Below are positions 47,565-59,745 of a stretch of 64,000 nt of DNA, one piece after another (positions within the stretch are counted from its first letter, which is position 1; each line of letters starts with the position of its first letter). The notes beneath the pieces were generated by a model. It had not been told where the DNA came from. It saw nothing but the letters and a program-made list of their open reading frames with translations, and did not search any database. The stretch comes from Cyathus striatus (taxonomy: Eukaryota > Basidiomycota > Agaricomycetes > Agaricales > Nidulariaceae). The stretch is taken from NCBI GenBank assembly GCA_025738555.1, contig JAOVFP010000013.1:992001-1056000 (forward strand). Direction: 5' to 3'. Both the position numbers and the translations under genes were made by a program.

Positions 47565-49830
47565 TGTGATCATCTGACGCGCATTAGCTCGCATTCCTAC
47601 AGAAGGAACCGTAGCCCCCTATCTTCACTTACTAACGCTCTAGCACATACCTTAACAAGCGAAGACTTGAGAAATGTTATAAGTTATAAGTAGAACAGAG
47701 GCTGTCGTACTTGACTTCGCTTGCGACTTTCTTGATGACAATCATGTTGCCCTGTGGCTCTGCGAGAGAGTCACTATTGTATGATGAAATTAGAAACTAA
47801 ATGGATATTAGGCGCCGCGAGCATCTGACGCGCACTGCTACAGAAGGAACGGTTAGCCCCTACTTTTACTTGCTAAAGTTCCTAGCACATACCTTAATGA
47901 GCGAAGAATACATTATGTTACTCATAGAACGGGGTGTGCCGTAACATGATAACTTGCATGCTTACTCTTGGTTTACTCGACGAAAATTATGTTACCTGTG
48001 GGCCGTGGCCCTGTGAAAGAGATATCATCCATGACATTGGTATATGTATTAGAACAAGGAGTACTGCTTAATACCAACACATTACTGCACGGAAATCATC
48101 GATCCCTGGGGCTCTATGAAAAGACGAAGTTAGAACCGCCGCATGCACCAACATGCATGAAGGTTTGATTAGAAAGACCAAGTAAAAAGCGCGTGTTCGG
48201 ATTGTTAAGCGCGCTATAGTTGAACCGTAATCTATAGAACATTCGTCATGGTTATACTTAAGTAGACGCCTGCTAACATTGCGTTCTAACACGTACCACT
48301 GAGCACAGACTTATAAGTAGCAACGGAACATGCCGTGTACAGTGTGTTGCGTTCAAGTGCATGATAAGTACTTGCATGCTGTAGACGGTAATAGTTGTCC
48401 CCGAGTCCTCAGACTCTGGACGAGTTAAGTACGATGTAGCTATGGCTCTATAAGAGAGTTACGCTATACCCGAAACGTAAGGCAGAGAATGACACTGTAG
48501 GTTGAATTGGACTATAAACATTGGATACGCACGCATCCGAGTTAACTTTCCTATCTTTAGTTGCTAACATTCCAGCACATACCTTAGAATGTTATAAGTA
48601 GAACGAGGCATGTCATGTATCCTTGCCTCGTTTTGCATTGAAGGTTATTTGACGGGAATCATCGTCCCTCATGGCTCTGCGAAACGATTAAGTTTCCTGA
48701 AGTTGGAAGATGAAATAGAAGAAATATGGACATTTAACGGGTACCATCGAAAGAGTTACTCTATGGTTCCAACATAATTCAGTCTACTGCTCACATGATA
48801 ATGTCAACATTTTAGCACAAACCTTAACGAGCAGGTCATAGAATGTTATAAGTAGAACGGGGCATGCGGCGCATCGTTGCGTCGCTTCTTTGTGCGTGTT
48901 ATTCGAGGGCTTCCATAGCCACTTACGTTCTGTGAACGAGAATTAGACTAGGCAAAAGAATGCCGACATTATAAGTAATAGAACATACGATATTTGCATG
49001 CGCTCGACGGCCATCATTGTCCTTCCAGGCCCTGTGAAAGAGTAAATCACACCTGTACCAATAAAACGCTGTAGATGCGATGATACCTCACATACTTGAC
49101 GGCCATCATGAACCCTCTCCCATACTTATCTCTATGAAATAGCACATCAGGTCCCTGCTAATACTGATGGTCTAGCAATGTCATTTAATGGCAATCATGA
49201 TAGTCCCCTACACCTGGCTCCATGAAGTAAGTAAGTAACGATGCGCATAGCAAGCTGGATTCAACATACATCAGTTCTCCTATCTTTGCTTGTGAATATT
49301 AACGTGGTATAAGTAGAATCGGAGCATGCCGACAGCGTAGATACTTACATCTCCCCCGACTGTGACGGTACTCATTGCGTGTAAGTAGAAGTTGCTGAAC
49401 ACCTGCTAATAATAGTTCTAGCACGCACCGAGAGAAGGTCAGAGAATGTTATATCGCTGCTACTCAAAACGATGAAGCACGCTGTAGTTGGAGCATAGGC
49501 GAGACTGACGCTCTACTAGTAGAACGAGGCATGTATAATGTCGCTGCAACGTCGACGGCCATCATTCTCTGCGAAAGAATACATCAATGTCCCAGCACCA
49601 TCGATGTTCTAGCACAAACCTTACCGAGAGCGTGTATCTAATTATACTCCGTGATATCATAGAGCTTCTACGCAAGTTGGAACAGGCATCGAGTACAATC
49701 GTCGTCTGTGAATGTATAGCTATGGGAAACAAAACATCTCGTTAGCAAGGTATCTCCAAGAAACATACCACAGAGCACATACCTTGCACAACCCCCAAGC
49801 AAAGCATAAGTAAGGTAAAAGTAGATGCGA
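47565..49830. repeat. Degenerate repeat array, unit about 230-250 bases
   Basis: Two motifs alternate through the stretch. The first is CTAGCACATACCTTAACGAG followed by ATGTTATAAGTAGAAC (near 47640, 47880, 48570, 48815, 49315, 49430 and 49610). The second is a GACGGCCATCAT block followed by GGCTCTGCGAAAGAG (near 47735, 47980, 48650, 49005, 49090, 49190 and 49550). Units are strongly diverged and unevenly spaced. On the minus strand the first motif reads AAGGTATGTGC, like a splice donor, so an old tandemly duplicated exon-intron unit is possible. No coding frame is conserved. Confidence 0.65.
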
Positions 49831-50514
49831 AGCATGCCGTCACTCGATCCCTAAAAGTACGCATAAAGTACACTACAACTGCCAATAATAACGTCTAATC
49901 AGGAAGAGCAACATGATCGTGGTAGAAGTAAAAATGGAACATACCGTTCACCGTGTCATGCATAGATTCTTACACGAGTCGACGTCTCCCTATGGTTCTG
50001 TGAAATTGTAGTGAGAAAGTAAAGCTTATCCAACAGATGGAAGCTGTTATGACAGTAGATGACGGAACGTGTTCGAATGAGCTGGCATGATGAAGCCGAC
50101 ACGTCAACGCCAACGCGCCGTGTTCGCGATAGCAATAGCTAGCACAGCCTAGACAGCCCCAGCCAGCCCACCACAATACGAGCATAGAGATAATTCCCAG
50201 TGCAACAACGACATGAGAACAAAACACATCTCCTCACGAGGTATCCTGATTCTAGATAAAAAACAGCAGCAACGATATCCATTTGTGTACATAAGAAAAA
50301 AAAAAAATCCGCCAAGTATACAGGTATACTAAAAACCATAAAAAAGATAGAGAAATAGCGAGACACGAAGACGTAACGATGTTCATTCATTCATCCATCC
50401 TAAGCCCCACCCGGCGCCGCCGACGACGAAACACTATCACTTCACTCCACTTCCCCTGATTCACCCACCCCACCCACCCCACGGCACCCACCCACGCGCA
50501 AGCATGATCCAACA
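49831..50514. other. 3' flank of the Zn2Cys6 gene
   Basis: There is no gene. The C-terminal region of the minus-strand regulator gene ends at 50515 and its 3' untranslated region should extend into this stretch. Two open minus-strand frames (49970-50227, 50139-50390) have no motif. Confidence 0.35.
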
Positions 50515-51705
50515 TCACTTATCCCCCTCCTGCACCATCTCCCCCGTCTTTGGATATACACCCGCCGGAGGCCCATAAACAGGATAATGAGCGTGCATCT
50601 GACCATCATGCGGGACCATATAAGGTGGATAATGCATATATGGCGCTGCATAGGATGAGTAGAACATCTGTCCTCCTTGCTGCTGTCCCCCCTGTCCTTG
50701 CCCCTGCTGTTGCTGTTGCTGTTGCTGTGGGTCCATGGAAGGATGATGTGGAGGGGGAGGAGGAGGAGGATGCATATGCTGAACTGCATAATACTGCATT
50801 CCATCCGGCTTCTGCATGACGTTAACGTTCATCGGAGCGTACGGTTGTCCGTAGTATCCTGGTGGATAGCCTACACCCACTCCTACGCCGACATAGGGTA
50901 CTTGCGTAGGGAGCAACGTGGGTGGTGCTTGTGGTGGTGCAACTGGAGAAGAAGTAGAAGACATCGTTTGTTGTAGTGGCTCTACGATGTCTTTACTTGC
51001 GCGATCTCCAAGATTGCCAATAAAAGGTGGGAGGTAAGTCTACACGTTTTGAAACGGAGGAGAGAGGTGGAAGAAAAGGGGAGAAGAAGAAGCGATAGGG
51101 AGGAAAAGAGGAGGGAAGAAGAACGAGGAGGGAAGAAGAGCGAGGAGGGAAGAAGAGCGAGGAGGGAAGAAGAGCGAGGAGGGAAGAAACGATAGGGAAG
51201 AAGTAACGACAGGGGAAAGGAAGAAACAACAAGGAAAAAAGCAAAAGAGACAAAACACACCATCGCGCTTCTTGTATGGACCCCTCTTCACGCCCTTTTT
51301 CCTTTCCTTCCTCTGCGAATCCACGCACTCGTCGGAAACGCCGTACTTGACACAGCGGAGGCAGGGGCGGGCGTCATCGCACTTCTTACACGCCTTCTGA
51401 CAGTTCGTGCAAGCATTCTTGACTTGTCTGCGTTTCGACCGGAGAGGCTCGGGAGGCAGGAGGCCTGGGGCGTATGGGTACATGTGCATTGGCATGCTGG
51501 CGTACGCTATGACTGGTTGGGCCACCTGCCCCTGTCCCGAGGGGGGCTGCGGGAGGGCTGAGAGGGTGGATAAGGGGTGGGGGTGGGTGAGTGACGAGGT
51601 GGTGGATGTGGGCGGTGTGGGCGATGAGGACGAGTGGGGATCTATGTCCCCTTTGTCGACGTCCCTGTCCTCTTGGTCGGTGGATTTCCCATCTGACGAG
51701 GACAT
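50515..51705 (-). CDS. Zn2Cys6 (GAL4-type) transcriptional regulator
   Basis: Exons 51705-51261 and 51005-50515 give 311 residues. The DNA-binding domain near residues 96-130 has six cysteines spaced C-x2-C-x6-C-x5-C-x2-C-x8-C (CTNCQKACKKCDDARPC and onward), followed by the basic RKERKKGVKRGPYKKR. This binds two zinc ions and DNA in fungal regulators. The N-terminus is Ser/Thr/Pro-rich. The C-terminus is Pro/Tyr/Met-rich with a run of eight Gln and a run of Pro, as in activation domains; no middle homology region is visible. The single intron is unusually long (255 bases) and contains a 17-base tandem repeat. The protein looks complete; target genes are unknown. Confidence 0.88.
51118..51190 (+). 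repeat. Minisatellite, 17-base unit, inside an intron
   Basis: Four to five near-perfect units of AGAGCGAGGAGGGAAGA lie in the intron of the Zn2Cys6 gene. They explain most of the excess intron length over the usual 50-60 bases. Confidence 0.8.
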
Positions 51706-52835
51706 GGCTTGTAGCGAGCAGCGGGCGTGGAAGAAGCGGAAGAAGAGAAGAGTGTGAGGAAGAAAGGGGTATCCTAGTACCGTGCAGAGATGCTAATCTA
51801 AGCCGTACGTTCTACGCGTGATTGAAATGATATGGACGCCAAAAGCACAGACGAGGAGTAGGTGTTAGATTGACCTGCATCGTAAGAATCGTCCAAGTCG
51901 ATGAGGTAAGAAAGTGAAAGAGGGACTCACTGTTTTCCCGTAGCTGAGTTACCCAGACCTCGCGGACGGAGTTTCGGATGGGCTGAGTTGGTCGGGGATG
52001 TAACTGGTCGGAAGTGGGTATACTCCGCTTGTTGAGTTGTCTGTGATATACACCGTGTGTGGCGGTCTATATGAATGGGATAGGATGAGAGCAGGGATAG
52101 GAATGAATAGGGTGGTGAGTTGGGAGCGGAGGAGGGGGCGTTGTTGGCTGGCAGTGGGTCGGAAGGGAGAGGGTTAATTAGACCAGTGAGGCCAGCAGGC
52201 AATAAGCTTCACGCGTGTCACTCGTATGACACTTGTTTTCTCCTTTCCCACTTTTTCTTTATTACCCTATCTTATCATCCGAACATTGTCAACATCATCT
52301 CCTCATTCATAAAACAATACATAGTCAAGTCACCGCTCCATTCTCCCTCCCTTATTATCGACATGAACCATAACAAGCAACCTTCATTAATCAACAACCC
52401 TCCTCGTCAGCGTCTCATGCACGGCATGTTTCGCCTCGTGTTTTAATCCCTCGGGGCACATCCAGCGTGACGATGAGATGCTTCAACTGGGGCACGATCG
52501 AACAAAAAAATAAACACTGACATAACTTGTCAAATAAAACTAACCAACTACCCCGCCCACAAATTACTTCTCCGTGATTGATTATTACAGTAAAAATCCC
52601 ACAGCCATTATTCTGTATCTGGATTAACTGGCTCAACAAGAGTGGTCATGTGGCATCCCATGCATGTCCCGATCCGACAATGGGCCTGGTTGCCCGTGGC
52701 CCGTGCCACCTATCTCCGACCGCCCTATATCCCCTAGACTCAAACTACTCAGAACCCAAGGGAAAGGGTAGGCAAGAGACTAACGTCCATTTTGGCTTTT
52801 TTTCTCTCGTTCGACATAACTTCTAGCACTGCTAG
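51706..52835. other. 5' flank of the Zn2Cys6 gene and intergenic
   Basis: The promoter of the minus-strand regulator should lie from 51706 rightward. Short open frames at 51927-52202 and 52120-52446 have no motif. There is nothing else I can support. Confidence 0.35.
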
Positions 52836-52898
52836 ATGTACAGTGCGAATTGATAGAAGATGCTGCTAGTAGCATCATCACCTATCAATTCGCATTGT
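52836..52898. repeat. Strong foldback hairpin
   Basis: Two 19-base arms beginning GTACAGTGCGAATTGATAG pair with one mismatch. An inner GATGCT and AGCATC pair extends the stem, leaving a small loop. The whole is 63 bases. It is not inside a gene. It could be a tiny foldback element or the precursor of a small RNA. Confidence 0.7.
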
Positions 52899-53339
52899 AC
52901 ACCCAAGATGGTCAAAATGCTACGATCTTGGTGAGCGAATCACCGGAAACATGTCATCCATATTTGACATAAACATACGCCTTACTGCGTGCTGTGCTGG
53001 TGTGGGCGATCGAACCTGACGCCATCCGTACCTATGGCAAACCCTCAAACCCAGCAGCCAAAATTCACCCTTAAAAAAACCCCATGATTTTATGATTTTA
53101 TGATTATCTTTCTTTCCGTTGTATGCGGTCTCCATTGGCATCAGCTTCTACGATATCCTGGGAAATACAACAGATTTTTTTTTTCAACAATGGCTGGTAC
53201 TAGCGAGGTACTTACTCTACCCAATCCTTCCCCCCCCCCTCTCACGAGCCACCAGTGCAGCGCAAGATACATATGACACAACACCCGTCAGGGTCCAAAC
53301 TAAAAGCTAACCATCGACATAGCCTCAAGGAGCGGACTT
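52899..53339. other. No gene recognised
   Basis: A B-box-like GGTTCGATCG (minus strand, near 53005) is present without a matching A box. Otherwise nothing stands out. Confidence 0.3.
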
Positions 53340-56330
53340 CACACTCTTACATGGTCCTACTCTTCCCATAAGCTCTTCATCGACATCGCGCGCGATTGCG
53401 CCACCCACTGACTTGACGAAGAATCGAAGCTCCAAATTTCAAATTACAACTAAAAATTTCAAATTGGAACGGCGTTGGCAATGGCAATGGCAATACCATT
53501 GCGGTCCTGCGGATCCCCAACTTATTTCGTCAACGGCTACGTCAAGGTGCACCGTGAACCGCCACTCTGGCAGGTGCCGCCGTTTCTGTACGTGTTTCTG
53601 TTCATATTTGTTTCCGATATGATTGAAATTCGGATTTTTGTTCCAGGTTAGATGGAAAGGAGTCCCGATTACAATCCTATTGCGTAGTGGACTAAAGGCT
53701 ACACCACCAGTGTCCGCTGCCATTTTCGATTTTTCAGTTTCCGTTCTCGGTGATTACTTTCCTCTCAGGTAGTAAGGTACATTTTTGATTCGACTTCACG
53801 GCGTTTACGGTATCTTACTTGTATCCTTAATAGATTCTTCGCAGTGGACAACTGGCAGGTACCCTAGGGCCCTCGATGCAGGCTGTAACAAGATGTTATC
53901 TACCGCCGAAGAGGGAACTCGCTTTGGACTCATCTGGCTTTACATGGTTTTAGAGTGCACGAAAGCTTCGTAATTGGTCTTGCGATATTGGCGAAGCAGG
54001 TAGCCTACCGATCTCCTTGCATTTTTGGCCCCCATTTGAGGATAATAGAATTTTAAGGTAAGACACCCCGCTTTGAATATCATTGTCAAGTTACAGTTTA
54101 TTAACGCCTGTTCGGAATCACAGGGCTAATTCGACGTAAATGTGAGGTATCTTGTTATGTTATTGAGGAGAAATGTACCTAATTTGCGTTTTATTTGAAA
54201 CCTAGCGAGCAGACGGCTACGGTCTTACGTTAGAACGGTCCTACTCTTCCTATAAGCCTCTTCATCGGAGTTGCGCTCGACTGCGCCATTGGCCGCAGGC
54301 TACAACAGATGAATTAGCTTACGAAGCTCTGAATTTCAAATTCCAACAGCGTTGGCAGTAGAAATGGCGTTACGGTCCTGTGGATCCCAACCTATTTCGT
54401 CATTGCCAATGTTAACGTCTACGCTCGCCACAGGTGCAGGTTCGTATTTTTTTCCGAGAGCATCGCGCTTTCCTAGTGGAGTTCAGATTTTCTTCCACGT
54501 TAGATGGAAAGCAGTCCTGGTACTTACTAACTGGCCGATGCCAAGATCGATAATATCCACTACTACAGCAATGGCTTTCAACTTCGATTTCGGTGATTAG
54601 TATTTTCCTCTCAGGTAAGGTACGTCTTTGATTAGACTTTACGGCGTCTTGTAGTATCTTATGTCCTTAATAGATTCTTCGCGGTGGACAGGTAACCTAG
54701 GGCCTACGAAGTTCAATACGGGCCGTGTCACGACTAAAGCTACCTACCACCGAAGAGGGGACTGGTATTACCGGATTTTATTTTCGAGGGCATGAAAGCT
54801 TCGTTAACGGGTCGTTTTTTCAATGAGATATTATGTCGAAGCATGTACCATACCGATCTGCTTGGACTTTGGCCTCAATTAAGGCCAATGGAATTTTAAG
54901 GTAAGACACCCCGCTATTAATATCATTATCAAGTTGAAGATATTAATGCCAGTTTGGAATCACAGCTGTGTTGCTATCCATGCCATATAGCTTGAACCAC
55001 CCACCGAATAGAAGAGTTTCGACATGGTGGGTGAAGTACTTGGTCACGTGATCAAAAGATATCCATCTAATTTGCGTTTATTTCAGAAATATGATTAAGC
55101 CTATGAAGTAAATCCTCTATCGTAAGTAATCCATTCGATGATCTCAAACTTCTGTATACAATACTATTTCTCACTAACTGGTGCAGAATACGTATATGGA
55201 GCAGCAGTCGTTGGCATTAAAAGCGAGAGCGTTGCCTCAAGGCTCGTTGAACACAGGCTAGTGAGCGGCCTTTACGGGTCTTGCCACAGCTCTCCATTAC
55301 GATTGCGCCACAAGCTACAGCAGCTGACCATACGAAGATCGAAATTTCTAGTTATTAAATTACAACGGCTGCGGATCCAGCCTGTTTCGTCGACATCGTG
55401 TCTATGTGCAGCCGCCACAGGTACCGTGGTACATCCGTGTTCCGTTCGTATTTGTTTCCGACTCAGAGGACTCGGAGTGGCCTTGGACTTGGCGCTAAAA
55501 GTGTCTGACTTTACACGGTTTTTCGGGGGCATAGAAGATTCGTTAGCGGATCTTTTGTCAATGTGATATTATGGCGGAGGACATGTAGCCTACCGATCTG
55601 CTTGGATTCTAGTCCATTTTGAGGATAATGGAATTCGAGGTAAGACACCCCGCTTTGAATGTCATTGTTGTTATTAACAATGGTTTACTGGAATCACAGG
55701 TATACATGTGCTTGCGGGCAGCTCTGTTGCTGCAATACCATATAGCGTGAGCCACCCACCGACTATGTAGAGTTTCGACTTCAAGGCAAGGAACTGCCCA
55801 TCCTATAGCGAAGAAATGTACTAATTTACGTTATTTCAGAAACATGATTAAACCGATGAAGTAAGTCCTATACACGACGAATCTATTCAATCTACTACTG
55901 CTAAGGTGCTCTCCACTGATGCAGAATATACAGTATATGGAGTGGCAGCTGTTAGCGTTAAAGCCAGAAGCTAACGTTGCCTCAAGGCTCGTTGAACATG
56001 GCAGGCTAGTGGGCGGACTTTATTTTATGGTCTTGCCATGCTTCGTCATACCATTGCGCCACAGGCCACAGGCTACTTGCCGCAGCAGCTGACCTTACGA
56101 CGATCGAAAATTCAAATTATTACTCTATCAAATTACAACGGCTGCGGATACAGCCTGTTTCGTCGACATCGTGTCTACGTCTACAGCCGCCACAGGTGTC
56201 ACAAGCTGCGTTCTCAGTAACTTCATTCGAATTTCTGCTCAGATATGTACGTTGCTTGTTTCTGCTGAGATGACCAATGATGTCCTTAATATGTTCTTCA
56301 CGTCAGACAGAAGTTAATCTAGAGCCTTCA
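53340..56330 (+). repeat. Tandem array, four diverged units of about 740-840 bases
   Basis: The landmark GGTAAGACACCCCGCT recurs at about 54057, 54900 and 55639, and each is preceded by GAGGATAATGGAATT or a close variant. A second landmark, GCCTCAAGGCTCGTTGAACA, occurs near 55230 and 55980. The first two units share CTACTCTT and CAACCTATTTCGTC blocks. The landmark contains a good splice donor, and some units have acceptor-like ends, so these could be decayed tandem gene copies, but no long frame is common to them. Confidence 0.7.
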
Positions 56331-57564
56331 ATACATGGTTTTGTCATCTACCGCATAGAAGGGTCATGGACGCCCACTGGAACTGGAACAAACATTCATA
56401 CGTGAAAACAGTTCTCGAGTGTTATCTCCTTCTCTTGAACGAGGTACTGAGCTATGGGTTATGTTAAAGCCTTGAACACTGGGCAATGTGTCACAAGCAC
56501 CGCGAAGCTCTCTACTGCTACACAAATGGGCAATAAGGACTCGACTTCCCCGGACAGGCTTACTTATACTGGCTAAAAGAAAACATCATGTCTTAGCCTT
56601 ATCGCAGAGCCTTTGGTTGATCACCAACGATGACAGAAAGGTAAGTTAGCTACCTGCTAGCTTATCGAATAAATGTACTAATTTTCATATTTTAGAAATG
56701 CTATCTGAGATGCTCACCATGTGCTCACCTTCGTGCGGTTGAAACAATGGAAATACATCGTCTATCGCATGTCATCGAACTGTGTTGTGATGGTACTCTG
56801 CTGAACCATGCTGAACCCTTCAGAATCGGAGAAGTACCACCACCAATAGTGCGTCGGTTTTAGTGATTGTGGCAGCCGTTTACGCCGATCGATCGATCGA
56901 TCGTTGATTCAAGAAATGCAAGAGGACAGCAACACGTGCTTACTGGATTTCAAACTTCTTGGTCTTACTATTCCGAACTCTCCATACTTATGATGCAAAG
57001 CATTGAATTTGAATGTTCACTGGAGCTGGGCCTCGTGCTTGTATACCGGAGGCTTTCAAACATTTGAACTAAACGTCATTAGTATTGACACAGCAGCCTA
57101 CGCACCGATTTTTCCTTTGATGATTCTGGGTGGCAGAGGGATAACAATTGCATTTGTAAGTTGTAATGCTGGGATGAGCGTAACATATGAAAGGTGATTG
57201 AACTTCCGTTCTTTATGATCGTTGTTCAGTGCACTTATCTGTCTCGCAAGGTGTAATAATCAGTGGCATGTTATCAAGGTCACAAACACAATGTATTTAT
57301 CAACAAAGAACTAAGGGCTCGGACGAAATCTTCATCGGTTAAAAGTTGCCCATTCCAATTTGCCTTTGGAGTCGTACCGGGACCTTCACTATGTACAGGG
57401 GATATTTACTGTCAATTTCTCGACAAATCCCCAAGGATTCTAATTCAATTCATTTTAGACATCAACCCTCTATGATAACCATTGCATACCAAAGCCATCC
57501 AATCAATGGACATGCAGCCTAGCACTGTAAGTCGACCATATTAAGCTAAAGAAATAAGTACTAA
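56331..57564. other. No gene; includes end of the inverted duplication
   Basis: At 56995-57080 the sequence GTTCACTGGAGCTGG matches 39780-39860 inverted. An (ATCG)n tract, GATCGATCGATCGATC, sits near 56885. Short open frames have no motif. Confidence 0.35.
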
Positions 57565-59312
57565 TCAAAAGGTGAACCCAGTCACCCGCTCCAAATCCTC
57601 CCCACTCTTGGGATACGTCGCAACAAAACCCCAAGGACTCCGCGGCAACTCTTCCTTGAACCTTCACGTCATTTTATGCCCCCCCGGAAGATGTGGTAGC
57701 AACTCCAAGACATCCCTAGCATCTTTCATAGCCTTATCCTGCTCATCATGTCGATAATCACCTTCGTGCGCTTTCCACTCATTCATCTTCGTCAAAAGCA
57801 GCGTACTGAAAGGCATTAGCGGAATACTATCGATATCGGGGTGCCTTTGCGCGGCCCTTTCGAGCGGGATGTCCGGGATGCCAAGCATCCCAAGGACGAA
57901 GATCATTTTACTGAGCAATGCTGCTTCACGACACGTTGTGCGGGTGCGATATATATCAGCTGTTGGTCGCCCACGTTACTTACCTTGGACGGAACAAGGG
58001 AAACCCCCCCCACCCGCTATTATTGAGGAGCACCTGCTCAAGCTTTGCTTTGTCATTGATACACTTCAGGACTACAATGTCCACTCCCTACGGAAATATA
58101 TTACCGCACGAAATAACAAAATACAGATACAAAATACTCACATTTGAAGCTCGTTTCCCTAATCCATAAAAAAAACATGCAGCACTTCCGAGTAAACAGC
58201 ATTTAAAATCGTTCTTGGTCAAGACCTTCAAAGTACCTCGTACAGCTTTCAAAATGGTTTCAGAGGGAATAGGAGTCGGTGGAACAGGAACTCTGGCACG
58301 CGACGTAGATCGTGTCCGATTTCGTTGGTTATCATCGGTACCTGGGTGTTGCCTAACATTTGTCGGCTCGTGATTTCCGTGATAACGACTCGGCAGCGGA
58401 TTCGATGTTGTCCGTTGCCGGGTCTTTCTCTTTGTGTCGTATCTGAATCCGGGACGTTCTGGGGCGAAGGGAGCTGCAGCAGGTGGGGCAGGTGCGGTGG
58501 CCCTCTCGCCGCTCCAAAAATGAGCGATGCGGTCGTTCCTTATTCTGTTGAATGTCACTATCAGTTTACTGGCTACTGCAACAGTCCTGAGAACGATGAG
58601 AACGGTTTGGGGGTGCAGGCGGCGGTGTGGTGGTTTGCGGTGGCTGTGGGTGGGTGCGGGATCGTTATGACCAACAGCACTTGCTGGTCTCCTGTTAATA
58701 TCCTCGGGAGGAGGAGGAGGAGGAGGAGGAGGAGGAGAAGGAGGAGAGAATATGTGGCGTGATGCGGACTCTTTATGATTTCGTTGGTTGTCGTTGCTGT
58801 CTGCTCTGTGTTGATGATGATTTTGGATGGAATCCGATGCTCTGCACGGACGTCCTATGCTTTTTGGAGGAGGCTGTAGTGCAGTGGCATTTGGAAGAAG
58901 AACATTAGCCCACACTCATAGTGAAGATTGGACCTCTTCCTTGGAAGGAGGTCTGGCTCGCTCTGCACTAATGCACGCTTGACAACAGAAGTTGCTTGTC
59001 TTTTAGATACTCTTGAGGGATGGGTCTGGAGCGTTTGTAGCGGTTCCATGCATTTTCTCTGGCCTGCTGTGCTTGAGCACGTGCATTTTGTTACCACGTT
59101 TGGCCTGGGAACCATTGTGTATGCATCATTGACTGCTGCTTGTTGCTGAGCATGATGTTGGGGGTTGAAATATGGATTTGGCTGCCAACAGTCGGCTTGC
59201 CAGGCAGCGGGGTTGTTGGTATTTACCCATGGTGGGATGGAGGAACTGCTCCACCATATGGCATCGGTGCTGCAGGGTGTTGTAAATTCTGATTAAAAGG
59301 GTTGAAATACTG
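57565..59312 (-). pseudogene. Nucleotidyltransferase-like gene, copy 3 (inverted, decayed)
   Basis: This copy aligns along its length with the gene at 37654-39497 but on the other strand. Landmarks are the start MQYFNPFNQN near 59312, NAWNRYK, CCLLGSAACFFYG, GVDIVVL, GMLGIPDIPLERA, IPLMPFSTLLLTKMNEW and the terminal VTGFTF. A base missing near 59245 shifts the frame, further shifts and a TGA replacing the Trp of the WVWAN motif follow, and the VPSKTG region (about 57970-58010) is scrambled. A (GGA)n tract expands a Pro run. As in copy 2, one catalytic Asp position is Gly (GVDIVV). Confidence 0.8.
58703..58750 (+). repeat. (GGA)n microsatellite
   Basis: About 14 GGA units with minor interruptions encode a poly-Pro run on the minus strand of the copy 3 pseudogene. 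The corresponding site in copy 2 is short, so the tract expanded after duplication. Confidence 0.8.
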
Positions 59313-59559
59313 CATCTTGACTTTTGCTAATGTTTTTGCTATGTACGGGGGGCTTAAATGAAACGGAAGCGGGTATGAAAGGCAGGAAGATGATATTTAA
59401 TAGTGAATGAGTGGTCGTTATGGAAGCCGCCGTATGCACAAGGTTATAGCGATTTGAGAGTAAAAGGCCGTTGAGAACATCTGAATGACATGGAAATGGT
59501 ACATTTATATTGTCTAAGTTATTGTGATGGTACGAATAGTAATAATTTGAAAAAAATTC

Positions 59560-59650
59560 TTCCAACCCTCGTTAAGGGACCAGGGGTTTAGTAGTTTCGG
59601 ACTGCTGAGGCAACCCTAAGAAGGAATCATACTACTAGACCATCAAGCCA
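59560..59650 (-). pseudogene. tRNA-Pro (AGG) 5' half remnant
   Basis: On the minus strand from 59650 the sequence GGCTTGATGGTCTAGTAGTA (A box and D arm) is followed by GATTCCTTCTTAGGG, which is the anticodon stem-loop of tRNA-Pro with anticodon AGG. A possible intron and GGAAG, the other side of the anticodon stem, follow near 59565. The T arm and acceptor 3' side are missing, so it is not a working tRNA. It sits in the shared flank between the divergent nucleotidyltransferase-like and oxygenase-like copies. Confidence 0.6.
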
Positions 59651-59745
59651 TAAATAACAAAAGTTGAGTTCCAAATTTCACGACCCGACAGTGGGTCCAT
59701 AATTCGCATTTACACTTTACCACCGTACACCAAAGTATCTGGCCA

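Noticed and set aside
50550..50976. Plus-strand open frames over the Zn2Cys6 gene
   Set aside because: They are antisense shadows of the Gln/Pro-rich exon 2.
52980..53030. tRNA gene on the minus strand
   Set aside because: Only a B-box-like motif is present; no cloverleaf can be drawn.
59293..59565. Open frame upstream of nucleotidyltransferase copy 3
   Set aside because: It lies in the shared promoter block, and the matching region of copy 2 does not keep the same frame.
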